Positions 27,367 to 36,223 of a stretch of DNA of 64,000 nt are shown piece after piece. The number at the start of each line of letters is the position of its first letter. Position 1 is the first letter of the stretch. The translations under genes and the position numbers were made by a program. The DNA comes from Psychrilyobacter atlanticus DSM 19335 (GTDB lineage: Bacteria > Fusobacteriota > Fusobacteriia > Fusobacteriales > Fusobacteriaceae), in NCBI RefSeq assembly GCF_000426625.1, contig NZ_KE384547.1:2099159-2163158 (forward strand). Direction: 5' to 3'. A model generated the notes under the pieces. That model was given only the letters and a program-made list of their open reading frames with translations, had not been told where the DNA came from and did not search any database.

Positions 27367-28035
27367 ATGAAAAAAACAGCTATAGATATAGCCTACGAAT
27401 ATATTGAAAAAATGATAATTAAAGGTGATTGGAAGGCGGGGGACAAGATCACTCCCGAAGTCAGACTTGCCGAAGAATTGGGGATAAGCAGGGTTTCTGT
27501 AAGGTCTGCTATTGAAAAATTAGTAGCACTAAATATCTTATCTAAAAAAAGAGGAGGGGGAAGTTTTGTAAATAAGGTCGATGAAGGAACTTATTTAAAT
27601 AATCTTATTCCTTTTATGGCAATTAGTGGAAGCAGTTATCACGAAATCTTAGAATATCGTAGTTACATGGATGTTCTTGCAGTGGAACTTTTTATAAAAA
27701 ATGCTAACAAAGAAAATAAAGAAAACTTACAATCTATATTTAATAAAATGAAAATCAGCCATGGAGGAGAGGATTTTTTTCTTTTGGATATGGATTTTCA
27801 TCAAGAGATTGCAAGTGGCAGCCAAAATAAGATGTTATCTAAGGTAAATCAGATAATTTTTAATATCCTAAAATATAATTATACCGAAGAATACCATAAA
27901 CTTCCTCCTGCTGAAAGAATAGAGGAACATAAGAAAATACTAGATGCTATCTTAGACAGGGATATAGAGATGGCAAAATTATCAACTAAACTGCATATAT
28001 TGAGGTCTTTAAAAGATTTAGATAAAATAAAATAG
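27367..28035 (+). CDS. GntR family transcriptional regulator, FadR/FCD subfamily
   Basis: 222 residues. N-terminal winged helix (about 5-72) with the GntR signature PEVRLAEELGISRVSVRSAI. The C-terminal FCD ligand domain (about 90-215) has the metal-type residues in LDMDFHQEI and a later histidine. FadR-like members sense organic acids; the ligand here is unknown. Its position between ppdK and the EIIA-CBS/ion-transporter pair makes those the likely targets. A 218-nt AT-rich gap follows, containing a weak AAGGAAA/TTTCCTT hairpin (28097-28125) but no clear T tract. Confidence 0.88.
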   Translation: MKKTAIDIAYEYIEKMIIKGDWKAGDKITPEVRLAEELGISRVSVRSAIEKLVALNILSKKRGGGSFVNKVDEGTYLNNLIPFMAISGSSYHEILEYRSYMDVLAVELFIKNANKENKENLQSIFNKMKISHGGEDFFLLDMDFHQEIASGSQNKMLSKVNQIIFNILKYNYTEEYHKLPPAERIEEHKKILDAILDRDIEMAKLSTKLHILRSLKDLDKIK

Positions 28036-28253
28036 TCTTTCTTGATCTTATATAATTTATTTTGATTTTATCATAATGATTCACTTATATATAACAAAGG
28101 AAATTAGTATTATTAAATTTTCCTTAAAAGTTATATAATACCTTGAAGTAATTGAGAGATATTACCATGTTAATAATTTTAATAAAATAAAAATAAAAAA
28201 AATATGAATAAATTGTATAATAAAATATAAAATAAAAATTTTGGGGGTTATAT

Positions 28254-29177
28254 ATGAAATTATCAAGTTATCTGAATCCTAGGTGTATCTACTTAAATTT
28301 AGAGGGAGATACCAAGGAAGATATCATCGGTCAAATGATCGACAACACTGCTAAAAATGACAAAATATTCAATGAATCTGTAGACCTGATCAGGAAATCA
28401 GTCTTTGCCAGGGAAGCTGAAGTCTCTACTGCAATGGGAAGCGGTATCGCTATTCCCCATGCCAGGGTAGATGGATATGACGATATCCTCATCTCTATAG
28501 GTATCATGAAAGAACCTATTGAATGTGATATGGCAGATATGAGAAATAAAGATCAGGTTAAGATCTTCTTTATGATTACTGCCGAAACTCTAAAAAGTAA
28601 AGTCATCTTAAAGATCATGTCTTCTATTACTAAGATAGCTATCAAAGATAAAGTCCTATTAGAAAAATTGAAAAATGCCAAGACAGGATCTGAAGTCTAT
28701 GATTTACTTAGCCATATCGATGTAAAGATCGAGAATAAGATCACTGCTGAGGATGTTATGGATCCTACAATAAAACCAGCGAGTCCAAATGATACCTTAG
28801 ACGATATAGCGAGAAGACTTATCACTGAAGAAAAACCTGGATTTCCTGTAGTAGATGACAAGGGATATTTTTTAGGTGAGATGACTGAAAGAGAGCTTAT
28901 CTCCTACGGAATGACTGATTATACTTCGGTAATGGATGACTTAAATTTCTTCACCATAGGAGAACCCTTTGAGGAATATTTAAAGAATGAAAAAACAGCC
29001 ACAATCAGTGAAATTTATAGAAAAAAAACAATAGTTGTAGACAGAAAAACTCCTATAATGGAAATATGCCTGCTCATGGTAAATAAAGGCTTTACCAGAA
29101 TATATGTGGTTGAAAAAGGAAAGTATTACGGTACAATCTTAAGATCACATATAATCAAAAAAGTTTTACATATATAA
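28254..29177 (+). CDS. PTS EIIA (fructose/Ntr type) domain fused to two CBS domains
   Basis: 307 residues. The first about 155 are an EIIA-2 domain with the phospho-acceptor histidine in GSGIAIPHARVDG. The rest is a CBS pair (TAEDVMDPTIKPASPNDTLD ... GFPVVDDKGYFLGEMTERELI, and a second ending YYGTILRSHIIKKVL), which often binds adenine nucleotides. No EIIB/EIIC is present. It is encoded 19 nt before an ArsB/NhaD-type transporter, so it probably controls that transporter according to PTS phosphorylation and energy charge; this is inference. GGGGG precedes the ATG. Confidence 0.88.
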   Translation: MKLSSYLNPRCIYLNLEGDTKEDIIGQMIDNTAKNDKIFNESVDLIRKSVFAREAEVSTAMGSGIAIPHARVDGYDDILISIGIMKEPIECDMADMRNKDQVKIFFMITAETLKSKVILKIMSSITKIAIKDKVLLEKLKNAKTGSEVYDLLSHIDVKIENKITAEDVMDPTIKPASPNDTLDDIARRLITEEKPGFPVVDDKGYFLGEMTERELISYGMTDYTSVMDDLNFFTIGEPFEEYLKNEKTATISEIYRKKTIVVDRKTPIMEICLLMVNKGFTRIYVVEKGKYYGTILRSHIIKKVLHI

Positions 29178-29196
29178 GTTTAGGAGGAAAGTAAAG

Positions 29197-30471
29197 ATGC
29201 AGTTAGCAATAGGTTTAATTATATTTATAGCAACATTTTATTTAATAATAACAGAAAAGGTTCCAGGTCCCATAGCCACTCTTTTGGGTGGTCTTTCTAT
29301 GGCACTTGTAGGAATCATAAATGAGCACGAAGCTCTCCATGCTATCGGCTCAAGACTAGAGATCATCCTCCTTCTGGTAGGAATGATGATAATAGTTCAT
29401 TTTATCTCTGAGACAGGGGTATTTCAGTATCTAGCAGTAAAGGTAGCACAATTAGTAAAGGGGGAACCTTTTCCATTACTTGTACTCCTTGCAGTAATTA
29501 CAGCTGTATGTTCAGCATTTTTAGATAATGTAACTACTATCCTACTCATGGCACCGGTATCTATCTTACTGGCAAATCAGTTAAAGGTAGACCCATTTGT
29601 ATATATTATGACCCTTATAATGTCAGCCAACATAGGTGGATTAGCTACATTGATCGGTGACCCTACTCAGCTTATCATAGGTGCTGAGGGGAAGCTCGGT
29701 TTCAACGATTTCCTGGTTAATACAGCTCCAGTTGCCGTTATTTCACTGGTTGCACTTCTTATCACAGTTTATTTTATGTATGGTAGAAAGATGGTAGTCT
29801 CTAGAGATCTAAAAGCCAGAGTAATGGAACTCGATGCCTCTAGATCCCTAAAAGATATGAAATTACTTCAGGAATCAGCTACTATATTTGCTTTGGTAAT
29901 TTTTGGATTTTTGATGAACAACTTCATCGATAAAGGATTAGCAATCATGGCACTTACTGGTGCAGTGGTATTAATCCTGATAACTAAAAGGGAACCTATA
30001 GAAGTTTTCAAACATGTAGAATGGGATACACTATTTTTCTTTATGGGATTATTCATGTTAATCCAGGGGATAGAAGCTACAGGAATAGTAGATCTTGTAG
30101 GAGATAAAGTTTTAGAGTTAGCAGATGGTCATCTACACTATGCTGCAGCTATGGTACTTTGGGTATCGGCTGCTTTTACATCTGTTATAGGAAATGTAGC
30201 CAATGCGGCTATGGTTTCTAAGATCATCCATTTTATGCTTCCTACTTTTTCAGAGGGAAATACCATGTCACTTTGGTGGGCACTATCTATGGGATCACTC
30301 CTAGGAGGAAACATCACCATCTTAGCATCAGCAACCAATGTAGTGGCTATAAACTCCGCCAATAAGGCAGGATGCAAGATAAGTTTTGGTAAATTTATGA
30401 AGTTCGGTATTATCATAGCTGTTCAAACTTTAGTCATAGCTAACATCTATCTATTCATTAAGTATTTTTAA
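29197..30471 (+). CDS. ArsB/NhaD (ion transporter superfamily) permease
   Basis: 424 residues, about 11-12 TM helices, in the ion-transporter superfamily of ArsB, NhaD and SLC13. Motifs: FLDNVTTILLMAPVS, IGDPTQLIIG, and the repeat-half equivalent GNVANAAMVSKI with GSLLGGNITILASATNVVA. Na+/H+ antiport is the most likely activity by similarity to NhaD, but arsenite or carboxylate transport cannot be excluded. AGGAGG precedes the ATG. Cotranscribed with the EIIA-CBS gene. Confidence 0.85.
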   Translation: MQLAIGLIIFIATFYLIITEKVPGPIATLLGGLSMALVGIINEHEALHAIGSRLEIILLLVGMMIIVHFISETGVFQYLAVKVAQLVKGEPFPLLVLLAVITAVCSAFLDNVTTILLMAPVSILLANQLKVDPFVYIMTLIMSANIGGLATLIGDPTQLIIGAEGKLGFNDFLVNTAPVAVISLVALLITVYFMYGRKMVVSRDLKARVMELDASRSLKDMKLLQESATIFALVIFGFLMNNFIDKGLAIMALTGAVVLILITKREPIEVFKHVEWDTLFFFMGLFMLIQGIEATGIVDLVGDKVLELADGHLHYAAAMVLWVSAAFTSVIGNVANAAMVSKIIHFMLPTFSEGNTMSLWWALSMGSLLGGNITILASATNVVAINSANKAGCKISFGKFMKFGIIIAVQTLVIANIYLFIKYF

Positions 30472-30489
30472 AGAATAAAATATCAGAAT

Positions 30490-30530
30490 AAAAAAAGCCA
30501 CTGACAAATCTAATTGTCAGCGGCTTTTTT
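30490..30530. terminator. Bidirectional terminator between the ion transporter and speB
   Basis: Stem AAAAAGCC-CTGACAA / TTGTCAG-GGCTTTTT with A and T runs on either side. It serves the plus-strand operon ending at 30471 and the minus-strand spe operon ending at 30531. Confidence 0.92.
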
Positions 30531-31379
30531 TTATACCATAGTTAAGATTACTTCTCGTAAAACTTTACATGCTGTTGCTGTAGAAGCTCCACTTGTATCG
30601 TAGTTAGGAGATAATTCTACTATATCTCCTCCTACAACATTTAATTTTTCAAATTCTTTTATTCCCTTTATAATCTCAGTGAAGGTAAGTCCTCCTGGCT
30701 CTGGTGTTCCAGTTCCAGAAAAAATAGAGGGATCCAGAATATCCAGATCAATAGTTATATATACTGGAACATCTTTTAATTTTTCCGTTATCTCAGCTAA
30801 GGTATCTATACCAAATTTTTCCATATAGGTATGATCTTTAGCCCACAAAAATTCTTCCTTGTTCCCAGATCTAATGCCGAATTGATAGATCTTCCCGTCT
30901 CCTAAAAGGTCCCAGCACCTTCTTAGTACCGATGCATGAGAAAATTTTTCTCCCATATAGTCATCCCTCAGGTCTGCATGAGCATCTAGATGAATAACAT
31001 GAAGATCAGGATATTTCTCATGTACAGCCTTTATTGTTCCATAGGAAACCAGGTGTTCTCCTCCTACCATAAATGGAACTTTATCATCTTTTAATATTTT
31101 TTCTGCATATTTATATATGCTTTCTAAAGTACTCTTTGGATTTCCAAATGAAAACTCTAAATCTCCTCCATCGAAAACATTATAATTTTCTAAATCTTTT
31201 TCTAAATAAGGGCTGTAAGTTTCTAATCCGTAAGATTCTCTCCTCATTACTTCTGGAGCAAACCTGGTACCAGGTCGAAAAGATGTGGTTCCATCAAAGG
31301 GAGCACCAAACACTACTATTTTAGATTCGTGATATTCATTATCAAATCCAATAAAAGTAGAAATATTTTTATTTCTCAA
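30531..31379 (-). CDS. speB: Agmatinase
   Basis: Hydrolyses agmatine to putrescine and urea with a Mn pair. 282 residues of the ureohydrolase family. Metal ligands: His in MVGGEHLV, DAHADLR, and DLDILDPS; the GTGTPEPGGLT motif is present. The start is TTG at 31379, 11 nt inside speE, with AAGGAG upstream. Last gene of speA-speD-speE-speB, completing arginine to putrescine. Confidence 0.93.
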   Translation of the reverse strand: MRNKNISTFIGFDNEYHESKIVVFGAPFDGTTSFRPGTRFAPEVMRRESYGLETYSPYLEKDLENYNVFDGGDLEFSFGNPKSTLESIYKYAEKILKDDKVPFMVGGEHLVSYGTIKAVHEKYPDLHVIHLDAHADLRDDYMGEKFSHASVLRRCWDLLGDGKIYQFGIRSGNKEEFLWAKDHTYMEKFGIDTLAEITEKLKDVPVYITIDLDILDPSIFSGTGTPEPGGLTFTEIIKGIKEFEKLNVVGGDIVELSPNYDTSGASTATACKVLREVILTMV

Positions 31380-32226
31380 TCTCTAACATCTCCTTAACAT
31401 AATTCGGTAGAGCAAAACAACCTCTGTGCAGCTCTGAATTATAATATCTAGTTTTTATATTTAATTTTTCCCATTCCTCTGGGTTATGATCCTTTATAGG
31501 GTCGAATTTTTTAGATGCAAATCCAAATAACCAGTGTCCTGAAGGATAAGTAGGCTGATGGAATTGATATACTTTGGCTATTGGAAAAGTATCCAATATT
31601 TTTCTATGAGCTTTCTGCATCTCTTTTGAAAACTTTTCAAAATATGGAGATTCATGCTGATTTATTAAGATTCCTTCCTCTCCTAATACTCTGAAGCAGT
31701 TGTTATAAAATTCTGTTGTAAATAACCCCTCTCCTACAGATATTGGGTCGGTAGAATCCACTAAAATCAAGTCATATTTTCCTGCTTCTGCCTCTTCTAC
31801 AAATTTTAATCCATCTTCAAAATACATAGTTACTCTAGGATCCTCTAATTTTTCAGCTGTAACAGGTAAAAATTGTTGGGATAATCTTACTACCCTCTCA
31901 TCTATTTCTACCATATCTATTTTTTCTATATTTTTATATCTAGTAAGTTCTCTTACAGTTCCACCGTCGCCAGCACCAATTACCAATACTTTTTTTACCT
32001 TTGGATTCGTTGCCATAGCTACATGGGTAATCATATCATGGTAGATAAATTCATCTTTTTCTGTGACCATCATAAGTCCGTCTAGAGTAAAAAACTTACC
32101 ATATTCTTCCGAATCAAAAAAATCTATCTTTTGGAATTTACTCATCTCACTGTGAAGGTGTTCTTTTACCTTAATAGAGAATTTTGTATTCTCAGTCCAA
32201 TTTTCTGTATACCATAAATCTAACAT
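31369..32226 (-). CDS. speE: Spermidine synthase
   Basis: Transfers aminopropyl from decarboxylated AdoMet to putrescine. 285 residues. Motifs: VIGAGDGGTVRELTRY for the nucleotide, VEIDERVV, and DSTDPISVGEGLFT with the catalytic Asp region. AGGAGG precedes the ATG. Between speD and speB. Confidence 0.95.
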   Translation of the reverse strand: MLDLWYTENWTENTKFSIKVKEHLHSEMSKFQKIDFFDSEEYGKFFTLDGLMMVTEKDEFIYHDMITHVAMATNPKVKKVLVIGAGDGGTVRELTRYKNIEKIDMVEIDERVVRLSQQFLPVTAEKLEDPRVTMYFEDGLKFVEEAEAGKYDLILVDSTDPISVGEGLFTTEFYNNCFRVLGEEGILINQHESPYFEKFSKEMQKAHRKILDTFPIAKVYQFHQPTYPSGHWLFGFASKKFDPIKDHNPEEWEKLNIKTRYYNSELHRGCFALPNYVKEMLEIEK

Positions 32227-32245
32227 AACTTCCTCCTGATTTTAA

Positions 32246-32680
32246 TTAATAATTAACTGATTCTTGATTATCTTCCGGTTTAAATGTTACCTTTCCCAGT
32301 TGTTCAGGATGGAATTTTCTGATCTTTTCCACCATACCTCTAGGGATTTCCATAGATTCACTTCTATCTGCTTCAAATACACTCTCTAAAAAATCAAAAG
32401 CTGTCCATGGATTTATCTTGTCTCCACATGTAAATACATCCACTGCTGCATATCCATATTCCGGCCAAGTATGGATAGCCAAGTGAGATTCAGAGATAAT
32501 AACGGCTCCAGATACTCCGTAAGGATTAAAATGGTGAAATACCGAATTTACTATCGTAGCGTTGGCTATTTTAGCCGCCTTATTCATATGTTTTTCAACA
32601 AGTTCTGGACTCGCCAGTATCTCTTCATTACAGTTATAAAATTCTATCAAAATATGTCTTCCTAAAGTTTCTAACGTCAT
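32246..32680 (-). CDS. speD: S-adenosylmethionine decarboxylase proenzyme (small bacterial type)
   Basis: Pyruvoyl enzyme making decarboxylated AdoMet for spermidine. 144 residues of the SpeH/Thermotoga-type class 1B. Self-cleavage is expected between E64 and S65 in SESHLAIHTWPEYGYAAVDV; the catalytic cysteine follows in FTCGD. AAGGAG precedes the ATG. Confidence 0.95.
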   Translation of the reverse strand: MTLETLGRHILIEFYNCNEEILASPELVEKHMNKAAKIANATIVNSVFHHFNPYGVSGAVIISESHLAIHTWPEYGYAAVDVFTCGDKINPWTAFDFLESVFEADRSESMEIPRGMVEKIRKFHPEQLGKVTFKPEDNQESVNY

Positions 32681-32682
32681 TT

Positions 32683-34119
32683 CTATTCTCCTTTTAAAAT
32701 ACTTATATTATTCAATGTTTTATCGTTCATCCCAGTAATAACAGCCTTCTGTTCCTTTAAAAAATATATATGGTCTATCAAATCTTTTGAAATCCTTTCT
32801 CCTTGAATCAGCAGTGGAATCCCTGGAGGGTATACCATAATGGACTCTCCGCTTACTTTACCTATTGCTTTTTCTAATGGAATACTTTCAGTTTCTGAAT
32901 AGAAAGCATCCCTTGGAGACACTACTAGTTCCGGACTTTCAAGTTCATTAAAATCTATTGTTTTATTTGCCCCTTTGTGATCTTTCGCCATCTCTTTTAA
33001 TGCATCTATAAGTTTTTGATAGTCTTCCCAAACATCTCCTATACTGGCTATTCCAAGTATATTATGGGTATCAGCTAACTCCATCTGGATATTATATTTT
33101 TCCCTCAGGATGTCATAACCTTCAAATCCAGTAAGTCCAAGACCATGGAGATTGATACCTATCTTAGTCTCATCAAAATCATAGAGTTTATCTGATAATA
33201 TCGATTTAAAGCATCTTATCCCTGGAATGGAATTTAATTCCTCTCTAAATTTAGATATCATATCTAAAAGATTGGTAAAGATCTCCTCCCCTTCTGTAAC
33301 CAAAATTTTTCTAGCTACATCTAAACTGGTCATTAAAAGATACGAAGCACTTGTAGTCTGGGTCAAATTCAGCATTTTCTTTACCCTTTGCTGATCTATA
33401 AATCCACTTTTTAAAAGAAGTACCGAACTTTGAGTCAGAGATCCTCCTGTTTTATGGATACTTATTGCAGACATGTCCGCCCCTAAAGCCATAGCATTTT
33501 TAGGGAAATTATCATGAAATGGAAAATGTGCCCCATGAGCCTCATCTACCAATACTACTATTTCTTTTTTATGACAGAACTTTATAATCTCCTCTAGGTC
33601 AGATACAGCCCCATAATATGTCGGATTTATTATAAATACTGCCTTAATATCCGGATCTTTTATCACAGCTTCTTTTATTTTTTCTATACTTACACCTAAA
33701 CTTATTCCCAGAGTTTCATCTACTTCAGGGTCTATATAGACCGGAGTAGCTCCGCTTAGAATAAGTGCATTGATAGCACTTTTATGAACATTTCTAGGAA
33801 GGATTATTTTATCCCCGGGATTACAGGCACTCATAACCATTGTCTGTATCCCAGAAGTCGTCCCATTGACAAGAAAAAAAGCTTCATCTGCACTATAAGC
33901 TTGAGCCATCAATTGATGTGCTTCCCTTATTACCCCAGTTGGGTTATTTAATATATCCAGTTCCTTCATGGAATTGGTGTCTAATTCTATTATTTTATGA
34001 CCTATATAATCTGAAAATTCATTTTGAAACCTTTTCTTATGTCCCGGAACATCAAAAGATACTATCTCTGTTTTATGATAGTTTTTTAATGCGTCGAAGA
34101 GTGGTGTCTTTTTTTGCAT
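32683..34119 (-). CDS. speA: PLP-dependent Orn/Lys/Arg decarboxylase, probable arginine decarboxylase
   Basis: 478 residues, the short fold-type I form found in Firmicutes. The PLP lysine is in SIHKTGGSLTQ and the cofactor aspartate in DEAHGAHF. With agmatinase in the same operon, arginine decarboxylation to agmatine is the likely reaction. AGGAGGG immediately before the ATG at 34119 rules out the upstream start at 34137. First gene of the spe operon, about 190 nt downstream of its promoter. Confidence 0.9.
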   Translation of the reverse strand: MQKKTPLFDALKNYHKTEIVSFDVPGHKKRFQNEFSDYIGHKIIELDTNSMKELDILNNPTGVIREAHQLMAQAYSADEAFFLVNGTTSGIQTMVMSACNPGDKIILPRNVHKSAINALILSGATPVYIDPEVDETLGISLGVSIEKIKEAVIKDPDIKAVFIINPTYYGAVSDLEEIIKFCHKKEIVVLVDEAHGAHFPFHDNFPKNAMALGADMSAISIHKTGGSLTQSSVLLLKSGFIDQQRVKKMLNLTQTTSASYLLMTSLDVARKILVTEGEEIFTNLLDMISKFREELNSIPGIRCFKSILSDKLYDFDETKIGINLHGLGLTGFEGYDILREKYNIQMELADTHNILGIASIGDVWEDYQKLIDALKEMAKDHKGANKTIDFNELESPELVVSPRDAFYSETESIPLEKAIGKVSGESIMVYPPGIPLLIQGERISKDLIDHIYFLKEQKAVITGMNDKTLNNISILKGE

Positions 34120-34162
34120 GATCCCTCCTATATTCAAAGTTTACTAATACTAAACCTTTTTT

Positions 34163-34206
34163 CTAAAAAAAATATTGTTCTTTCAAAAATTTGAAAGAGC
34201 AATATT
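34163..34206 (-). terminator. Terminator hairpin in the spe operon leader
   Basis: A 17-bp AT-rich stem (34171-34206, TCTTTCAAA/TTTGAAAGA at its tip) followed by eight Ts on the minus strand. It lies between the spe promoter (34317-34345) and speA, so it should act within the leader. The upstream pot operon has its own terminator at 34363-34399. Confidence 0.7.
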
Positions 34207-34263
34207 TTATTATTTATTTTTCCCATAAATTAGAATTTAGAAACCTTATTTTTTTAACTTATT

Positions 34264-34304
34264 ATGTTTTATATAACGCGTTTTAAAAAACAGTATTACT
34301 AAAC
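34264..34304 (-). promoter_or_regulatory. 41-bp polyamine-regulon element, spe copy
   Basis: Matches 38251-38291 upstream of potA at 36 of 41 positions without gaps. In both places it begins 12 nt downstream of the -10 box. Probably an operator for the XRE-cupin regulator at 38419, or a shared RNA leader element; both are inferences. Confidence 0.75.
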
Positions 34305-34316
34305 TTTTTTCATTTA

Positions 34317-34345
34317 ATTGTATAAAAAAAATAAAACTTTGTCAA
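34317..34345 (-). promoter_or_regulatory. Sigma70 promoter of the spe operon
   Basis: TTGACA (34340-34345), 17 nt, TACAAT (34317-34322) on the minus strand. Its -35 and spacer resemble the pot promoter. Confidence 0.85.
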
Positions 34346-34362
34346 TTTTTTTTATAATGGAT

Positions 34363-34399
34363 AAAAAAAGACCATAGATAACTCTGTTTATCTACGGTC
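34363..34399 (-). terminator. Intrinsic terminator of potABCD
   Basis: Stem GACCATAGATAA/TTATCTACGGTC (34370-34381 / 34388-34399) followed by seven Ts on the minus strand, 14 nt after the potD stop. Confidence 0.9.
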
Positions 34400-34412
34400 C
34401 TTCTTATTTTAT

Positions 34413-35432
34413 TTATTGAGTTAAAATTTCATTCCAAACTTCACTTTGAGGTGTCAATGCCTCACCTAAATCTTTCATGAGGTAAGCATCTTTTAGATCC
34501 TCTACATCATAAACAGGTTTAGTTTCTCTGATTTTATTTGCCCCTACATTTATAGAAGGAGTTTCTAAATAATCTACAATCTTTACATACACTTCCGGTC
34601 TATAGATATAATCTATAAATTTGTAGGCATTTTCAACATTTTTAGCTCCCTTTAGTATAACCATACTGTCGATATACATCTGAGCTCCCTTTTCTGGTAT
34701 GAAAAATACCATATTTTCAGCCTGTTCATCGGTCATATGAGCTACTATATTTTCATAGTACCCGTGAACCACTAAATACTCACCATTTGTAAATCCTTTT
34801 CCAAAACTCTCGCTGTCAAATTTCAAGATATTTTCCTTCCATCCTAAGATGATTTTTTTAGCATCTGCCAAGTCTTGTGGATCAGAAGATTCTGGCGAAT
34901 GTCCTGCAATGATTAATGCACTAGACATAACCTCTCTCATATCATCTAGAAGAGTCATCTTCCCTTTTAAATCTTCCCTGTTGTATATGTCAAATGACTT
35001 TTCAAAATTCTTTACATATTTTGTATTTACAGCTATCCCAGTTGCTCCTACAGAGTATGGGATGATATAGTCGTGATTTTTGTCAAAACTAATCTTAGAT
35101 CCAATCTCTTCATTCAGTTCTTTTAGGTTTGAAATTTTAGATTTATCTATCTTTTCCAACATTCCTTGTTTCATCATGATCTCAGCATAGTCAGTAGATG
35201 GAACAGTTATATCGTAGCCATCCCCTCCAGCCTTTATCTTTGCATACATCTCTTCGTTAGAAGAATAATAATCCGTTATAACTTTTATACCTGTTTCATT
35301 TTCAAACTCAGTAATCACTTCATTTGGAATATAGTCTGACCAGTTAAATAAATATAACTCGTTTTTCTGCTCCTCTTTTCCACAACCTACCAAGGCTAAT
35401 AACATTAAAATAAAAACAACACTTTTTTTCAT
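34413..35432 (-). CDS. potD: Spermidine/putrescine ABC transporter, binding lipoprotein
   Basis: 339 residues with a lipoprotein signal ending ALVGC. Type II periplasmic-binding fold typical of PotD/PotF: LFNWSDYIPNEVITEFE at the N-terminus, YDITVPSTDYAEIMM, and conserved acidic residues expected to bind polyamine amines. Last gene of potABCD. Confidence 0.94.
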   Translation of the reverse strand: MKKSVVFILMLLALVGCGKEEQKNELYLFNWSDYIPNEVITEFENETGIKVITDYYSSNEEMYAKIKAGGDGYDITVPSTDYAEIMMKQGMLEKIDKSKISNLKELNEEIGSKISFDKNHDYIIPYSVGATGIAVNTKYVKNFEKSFDIYNREDLKGKMTLLDDMREVMSSALIIAGHSPESSDPQDLADAKKIILGWKENILKFDSESFGKGFTNGEYLVVHGYYENIVAHMTDEQAENMVFFIPEKGAQMYIDSMVILKGAKNVENAYKFIDYIYRPEVYVKIVDYLETPSINVGANKIRETKPVYDVEDLKDAYLMKDLGEALTPQSEVWNEILTQ

Positions 35433-35447
35433 TTTTCCCCTCCTTTT

Positions 35448-36221
35448 TTAATTTACCATATATTTTTGTATCTTCTTCGTTGACATAGCTAGTGCTATTG
35501 TTCCTGCAATCAGTATCACTGAAAGCGCATTTATAATCGGTGAAACTCCAAATTTAATCATTGAGTAGATATGTAGTGGCAGGGTAGAAGATCCCGGTCC
35601 TGCCACAAAAAACGTTATTACAAAGTCATCCAATGACAGGGTAATAGACATTAAAAGCCCAGATATTATCCCCGGCATAAGGTTCGGTAATATCACCTTG
35701 GTAAGAGCTTGTTTTTCAGTAGCCCCAAGATCATATGCCGCTTCCACTATAGAATAATCAAAATCATGTAACCTAGATAATACTATAAACAGCACAAAGG
35801 GAATATTAAATGTTGTATGGGCCAAAAATATAGTCATTAATCCCAATTTAAACTTTATACTAGTAAATAAAATTAATAATGATACACCCATTATTATATC
35901 CGGCAAAACTAAGGGTAGATAAGATATTACCTGAAGATATTTTTTATGTTTAAAGCTATACCACTGAAGCGATATTGCTCCTAAAGTTCCTATCGCTGTA
36001 GATATAACAGCGGAAGTTAAGGCAATTAAGATACTATATCTGAAGGATTTCCATAACCTTGCAGAGTGGTTGAATAATTCATCGTACCACTTGAGAGAAA
36101 ACCCATCCCATGCTACTCCCTTACCTGAATTAAAGGATTGAACGATAAGAACTACCAAGGGAAGGTATAAAAATATTAAAGTTAATATAAACACATTCAG
36201 TGAAAATTTCTTTTTATTCAT
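35448..36221 (-). CDS. potC: Spermidine/putrescine ABC transporter permease
   Basis: 257 residues, six TM helices, with the cytoplasmic-loop EAA motif EAAYDLGATEKQALTKVILP that docks to the ATPase. Starts 3 nt beyond the potB stop. Confidence 0.93.
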   Translation of the reverse strand: MNKKKFSLNVFILTLIFLYLPLVVLIVQSFNSGKGVAWDGFSLKWYDELFNHSARLWKSFRYSILIALTSAVISTAIGTLGAISLQWYSFKHKKYLQVISYLPLVLPDIIMGVSLLILFTSIKFKLGLMTIFLAHTTFNIPFVLFIVLSRLHDFDYSIVEAAYDLGATEKQALTKVILPNLMPGIISGLLMSITLSLDDFVITFFVAGPGSSTLPLHIYSMIKFGVSPIINALSVILIAGTIALAMSTKKIQKYMVN

Positions 36222-36223
36222 CT

